Assembly (NCBI GenBank): GCA_017303875.1
Contig: JAFLBP010000007.1
Location: 1 to 64,000, forward strand
Source of the DNA: Chitinophagales bacterium
GTDB lineage: Bacteria; Bacteroidota; Bacteroidia; Chitinophagales; Saprospiraceae
DNA: 64,000 bases
Direction: 5' to 3'
Below, one piece after another: positions 60,386 through 64,000 of this stretch. Numbering within the stretch: the first letter of the stretch is position 1; every line of letters begins with the position of its first letter. The notes under the pieces were generated by a model. It saw nothing but the letters and a program-made list of their open reading frames with translations. It had not been told where the DNA came from and ran no database searches. The translations under genes and the position numbers were made by a program.

Positions 60386-62020
60386 CTACCGCCACACCGC
60401 CAACACCCCCAGGCACGCAGCACCAATCCACGCATATCGCGCGGCCTCATACAGGCCCGTCGCATGCGCGTACGCGCCCGCGCCCGTGAGCGCTGCCGCC
60501 AGCACGGCATAGCTGAGTTTGCGCAGGCTTTTAGCGATCAGCTTTGCAGCCCGCTCGGTATCGGGCTGCCGCACCTCGGTGTCGCCGGCACGCACTTTGC
60601 GCAAGGTGCGCTGCACCTCATCGGGCAAAGAAATGGCCCCCATAAGCGTGCGCTTCGCCACATTGCGTATATAACCCAGCGAACCGCCCTGCTTTTTCAG
60701 GATGTAATCGCGCATAAAGGGCCGCACCACCTCCAGTGGATTAAAACCCGGATCAAGGCTGTTGGAAATGCCGAGTAAGAGGGTAATAGTACGGTTGAGC
60801 AATACATATTCTTTGGGTACCTGCACGGTAGAGGAAATACCCCGAAATCCGATATCGCGAATCAGGTCGGCGAGGCTGTTGTTGAAAGGATTGACCTTGA
60901 TGTCGCGGAAATTCAGGCCCTCAAATTCCACTTCATTTTGAATGAAATTACGCATCGCATTAATCATACGTTTGGCCATGCGCTCGGCGTCGGGGCCGTC
61001 GGCAATTAAACCGATCTTCCGGCAGGCATCTATCATTTCCTCCTGATTGTTTTTCACGGCCGCCTCAATCAGTTCGGTGATACCCTCGCGCATATTCGGC
61101 GGCAGGGTGGCTGTGGCGCCAAAATCGAGCAAAACGAGCGTGCCGTCGGGTTCCACCAGCAGGTTGCCGGGATGCGGGTCGGCGTGGTAATAGCCGTCGC
61201 GGAAAACCATCTGGCACCAGGCCTGAAACAACCGGCCCAGCAATTCCCGGCGCTCAATACCCCAGGCGTCGAGTTGTTCGGTTTCCGTAATTTTTACGCC
61301 GGCATGAAAAGTAGTGGTCATCACCCGGCCAGTGGAATATTCCGGATGTACAAATGGAATTTTTATCTTGCTTTCTCCGGAAAGTTGGGCCGCAATTTGC
61401 GTCATGGCCCGGGCTTCATTGTCAAAATCCAGCTCTTCTTCGATCATTTTCCGGATTTGGGTGTATAAATAATCCATCCCCTTGATGTCGAAAAACCAGG
61501 CGCCGAGCTTGGTGAGCCGCTGAATAATATCCAAATCCACAGCCGCTACGCCTTCAATGCCGTAATGCTGCACCTTGACCACCACTTCCGTGCCGTCGTG
61601 CAGGCGCGCGCGATGCGCCTGACCAATAGAAGCGGTAGCGATGGGTTCGGGATTGAAAAAGGCAAAGAGTTCCTCCGGTGTTTTACCCAATTCCTCCAGT
61701 ATACGCTTCCGCACGGCCTCGTAGGGCTGCGCCGGCATCCGATCCTGCAAGGCTTCCAAAGGTTTTTGGAAGGCTTCCGGCAGGAAATTGGACATAATGG
61801 ACAACAATTGACCAACCTTGATAAACAAGCCTTTAAGCTCAAGAATAGTCTTTTTTACCCGTTCGGCATTGCGGATATGCAGCGGCCCTATCCGGCGTTC
61901 GTACCAGCGACGCCCGCGCAAACGACGCATCCAGCCCAACCAAAGATAGGAAAAGGTAACCCGCAGAGCCGTGGCATAAGCCCGGCGAACCCGGTACGCC
62001 GGGGAGTATATTTTTTGCAT
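60386..62020 (-). CDS. ABC1/UbiB family atypical kinase
   Basis: 544 residues from the ATG at 62020 (a TTG two codons upstream is less likely). KxGQ motif in GLFIKVGQLLSIM near residue 70, the ATP lysine in VVVKVQHYG near 150, catalytic YHADPHPGNLLVEPDG near 280 and DFGATATLPP near 302. Two C-terminal membrane helices (VLAAALTGAGAYA and AWIGAACLGVLAV) follow. UbiB relatives support quinone synthesis or lipid homeostasis through ATPase activity. No quinone gene is nearby. Confidence 0.93.
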   Translation of the reverse strand: MQKIYSPAYRVRRAYATALRVTFSYLWLGWMRRLRGRRWYERRIGPLHIRNAERVKKTILELKGLFIKVGQLLSIMSNFLPEAFQKPLEALQDRMPAQPYEAVRKRILEELGKTPEELFAFFNPEPIATASIGQAHRARLHDGTEVVVKVQHYGIEGVAAVDLDIIQRLTKLGAWFFDIKGMDYLYTQIRKMIEEELDFDNEARAMTQIAAQLSGESKIKIPFVHPEYSTGRVMTTTFHAGVKITETEQLDAWGIERRELLGRLFQAWCQMVFRDGYYHADPHPGNLLVEPDGTLVLLDFGATATLPPNMREGITELIEAAVKNNQEEMIDACRKIGLIADGPDAERMAKRMINAMRNFIQNEVEFEGLNFRDIKVNPFNNSLADLIRDIGFRGISSTVQVPKEYVLLNRTITLLLGISNSLDPGFNPLEVVRPFMRDYILKKQGGSLGYIRNVAKRTLMGAISLPDEVQRTLRKVRAGDTEVRQPDTERAAKLIAKSLRKLSYAVLAAALTGAGAYAHATGLYEAARYAWIGAACLGVLAVWR

Positions 62021-62100
62021 ACGCAAACGTACTGGAAAGGAACTAATCGCACAAATTTCCGGTTCTTTGCTCCAACATCATACAAACGAAGCCCTGACGT

Positions 62101-64000
62101 ATGAGGAATGTCCTGTCACTCCATTGCCTTCAAAAAACCTTTATTCAAACAATAAATATCCTTCAAAGTTGTAAGCCCGCAAATGCCGGGGCTTCTCGTA
62201 ATACGCACAGTAAGCAAAGCGCGCAAGCCCTGAAATTCCTGTACTTTGTATTGTTCTGCCTCCTGCCCGTCGGGCTTTCCGCTCAAATTACCCGTGCAGC
62301 ACATCAGGAAAAATACCGCATTGAGGTGGCACATACGGAAACGACATTTAAAATTGACGGCGCCCTCGATGAATCGGAGTGGCAAAAAGCGCAACCCGCC
62401 TCCAATTTTAGCATGAAATGGCCCCGCGACGGCGGCCCGGCGCCCGAACAAACCGAAGTGCGCTGCCTGTTTAATGATAAATTCCTGTACATCGGCATCA
62501 CCGCCTGGGATTCTTCGCCCAATTATGTCATTCAAAGCCTCAAACGCGATGTCGGCTACTGGGATTCCGATGGCGTGGCCGTACTGCTCGACCCTGCCAA
62601 TGCCGCCGTAAGCGGGTACTTTTTCGGCGTCTCCCCCAAAGGCGTACAAACCGAAGCGCTCGTGGCTGCCGGCAACGACGATATGGACACCAACTGGGAC
62701 AATACCTGGTGGGTGGAAACCAAAACCTATGCCGACCGCTGGACGGCTGAATATGCCATCCCCCTGCGCATTTTACGCTTCAAAGAAGGCCAGCAAACCT
62801 GGGGCATCAACATCATCCGGAACGACCTCAGCAATGGCATTTACTCCACCTGGGCGATGGTGCCTTTTCAATTCGACGGCATCGACCTGGGCTGGTGCGG
62901 CGCCCTGCACTGGGCCGAAACCCCCAAACGGGTAAAAGGAAATTACAACCTCGTCCCCTATCTCAGCGGCGGTATTCAACGCGACTACGAAGCAGGCGAT
63001 GCGGCAAAGGCAGTGGGTGGCGCGGGCTTGGATGCCAAAATCGGTATCGGCTCGGGCCTCAACCTCGATGTGACGGTCAATCCCGATTTTTCGCAAATTG
63101 AAATTGATGAACAGGTGGTAAACCTGACGCGCTTTGATGTACAACTGCCCGAAAAACGCACTTTTTTCCTTGAAAGTGCCGATATTTTTGCCAATTTCGG
63201 TATCCCGCCCATCCGGCCTTTTTTCTCGCGGCGTATCGGCCTGAACGACAACGGACTGCCCCTGCCCATCATCGGCGGATTGCGGCTCACCGGCAACCTC
63301 GACGGGCGTACCCGCATCGGCGCACTCACCATGCAAACCGCCGCCAAAAGCGGAACACCCTCGCAAAATTATTCGGCCCTTTCCATGCGGCGTACCATCA
63401 AAGGACGCTCCACGGTGGCCGGGTATTTTTTAAATCGGGAAAACTTTCAGGATGGCGAATGGTCCAAATCCCAGTATAGCCGCAACGCCGGTTATGAAGG
63501 CAATGTGGTGTCGGCCAACGGGCGCTGGGAAGGCTGGTTTGCCCAGCATTTTTCCTTTCGCGACGACAGTAAAAAACGCAATTTCTGGATGAACGGCGGT
63601 TTCAATTATGCCACCAGGAAGTTTAATTTTCTGCTGGATATGGCCCACATGGGCGACAACTACCGCGCCGATCTGGGTTTTGAAACGCGTATTCAGAATT
63701 ATGATGTACTGCGCGATACGGTGCTGCGCATCGGGTACAATTTCATTTATTCACAATCCAACTATCGCTTTTTTTCTTCGGAAAACAAGTCTTCCAGACT
63801 GAATTTTATAGAACTCGGGATGGAGTTGTTTCAGGTGTTTAACCCCGATGCCACGCTTAATGAATCGAGCAACAATATCTCGGCGGAATTCAATTACAAA
63901 AACACAAGTTCCATCAGGGTGTATTTTAATCCCAACTGGGCCAATGTGCCCGTTGCGTTTAAATTTGACGACGAAGCGGATCTTGAAAAATGCCCGCCCC
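62101..64000 (+). CDS. DUF5916 outer-membrane protein with N-terminal CBM9-like domain (cut by window end)
   Basis: Open from ATG 62101 to the right edge with no stop; at least 633 residues. A TGA at 62095 closes the frame upstream. A signal-like stretch (LKFLYFVLFCLLPVGLSAQ) sits at residues 44-61, so this ATG gives an odd 43-residue leader; the true start may be a non-ATG codon closer to 62230. Residues about 70-250 look like a CBM9 beta-sandwich (TTFKIDGALDESEW); DUF5916 follows with LPEKRTFFLESADIF and barrel-like strands. Family members are surface or outer-membrane proteins of Bacteroidota, substrate unknown. Confidence 0.85.
   Translation, partial: MRNVLSLHCLQKTFIQTINILQSCKPANAGASRNTHSKQSAQALKFLYFVLFCLLPVGLSAQITRAAHQEKYRIEVAHTETTFKIDGALDESEWQKAQPASNFSMKWPRDGGPAPEQTEVRCLFNDKFLYIGITAWDSSPNYVIQSLKRDVGYWDSDGVAVLLDPANAAVSGYFFGVSPKGVQTEALVAAGNDDMDTNWDNTWWVETKTYADRWTAEYAIPLRILRFKEGQQTWGINIIRNDLSNGIYSTWAMVPFQFDGIDLGWCGALHWAETPKRVKGNYNLVPYLSGGIQRDYEAGDAAKAVGGAGLDAKIGIGSGLNLDVTVNPDFSQIEIDEQVVNLTRFDVQLPEKRTFFLESADIFANFGIPPIRPFFSRRIGLNDNGLPLPIIGGLRLTGNLDGRTRIGALTMQTAAKSGTPSQNYSALSMRRTIKGRSTVAGYFLNRENFQDGEWSKSQYSRNAGYEGNVVSANGRWEGWFAQHFSFRDDSKKRNFWMNGGFNYATRKFNFLLDMAHMGDNYRADLGFETRIQNYDVLRDTVLRIGYNFIYSQSNYRFFSSENKSSRLNFIELGMELFQVFNPDATLNESSNNISAEFNYKNTSSIRVYFNPNWANVPVAFKFDDEADLEKCPP

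Overview
The window looks like chromosomal DNA of a member of the Bacteroidota, most likely of the Saprospiria (Saprospiraceae/Haliscomenobacter/Lewinella type). The grounds are: Bacteroidota-style promoters (-7 box TAnnTTTG, -33 TTG) in front of many genes; a 2195-residue secreted PKD-repeat protein ending in a gliding-motility/CHU_C-type C-terminal domain, the type B sorting signal of the type IX secretion system; DUF5916, DUF2306, GYDIA-type GHMP kinase and ATP-independent LytS-like kinase families typical of the phylum; and a base composition near 50% GC. There is no phage, plasmid or transposase gene. The species assignment is inference.

Layout. 1-9.3 kb: a gene tail, radC, glyA, a three-gene cluster (GT2 glycosyltransferase, GT-C-like membrane protein, ATP-grasp enzyme), sdaA and a PPP phosphatase. 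9.5-13.6 kb: rtcB, a DUF697/SHOCT protein, a BrnT toxin with an unusual partner, and an AraC regulator. 13.9-18.3 kb: aldehyde dehydrogenase plus DUF779, and a FadN-type beta-oxidation fusion. 18.6-26.1 kb: small envelope proteins, a sugar nucleotidyltransferase with a MATE pump, an epimerase, an acyltransferase and two thioredoxin-fold proteins. 26.7-36.5 kb: zinc-ribbon protein, Nif3, TatA, GHMP kinase, ClpX, RecQ, a lipase and oligopeptidase B. 36.6-45.5 kb: a TPR histidine kinase, DinB, a Crp-like regulator, era, metK, a sodium/solute symporter, tRNA-Cys and gmhA. 45.6-52.2 kb: the giant PKD protein. 52.4-64 kb: Crp/DUF2306, dipeptidase/rhaM, a tight operon of an EAD11-like transmembrane protein with two methyltransferases, a DEAD-box helicase, two small proteins, an ABC1 kinase and a truncated DUF5916 protein.

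The most unusual content is not a gene. The spaces between genes are filled with palindromic clusters built from short repeated words. Two families have a strict 7-base period: GATGAAC/GATGAGT (family F1) and CAGTTAT/CAGTGAG (family F2). They start at, or within three bases of, the stop codons of eleven genes. In two convergent pairs (DUF779/fadN and era/metK) the whole intergenic region, including both stop codons, is one such palindrome. The stop codon and last residue(s) of era, metK and gmhA are themselves made of repeat sequence. Other families use 6-8 base words (AAAACACC, ATCTGCG, CACAGA, CATTCGTG), and several families are nested in composite elements of 450-500 bp. I call these F1-F9 here for convenience; the names are mine.

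Secondary points of interest are the BrnT toxin paired with a long non-BrnA antitoxin candidate, the EAD11-like membrane protein co-transcribed with two methyltransferases, and a soluble TPR histidine kinase with no adjacent response regulator.
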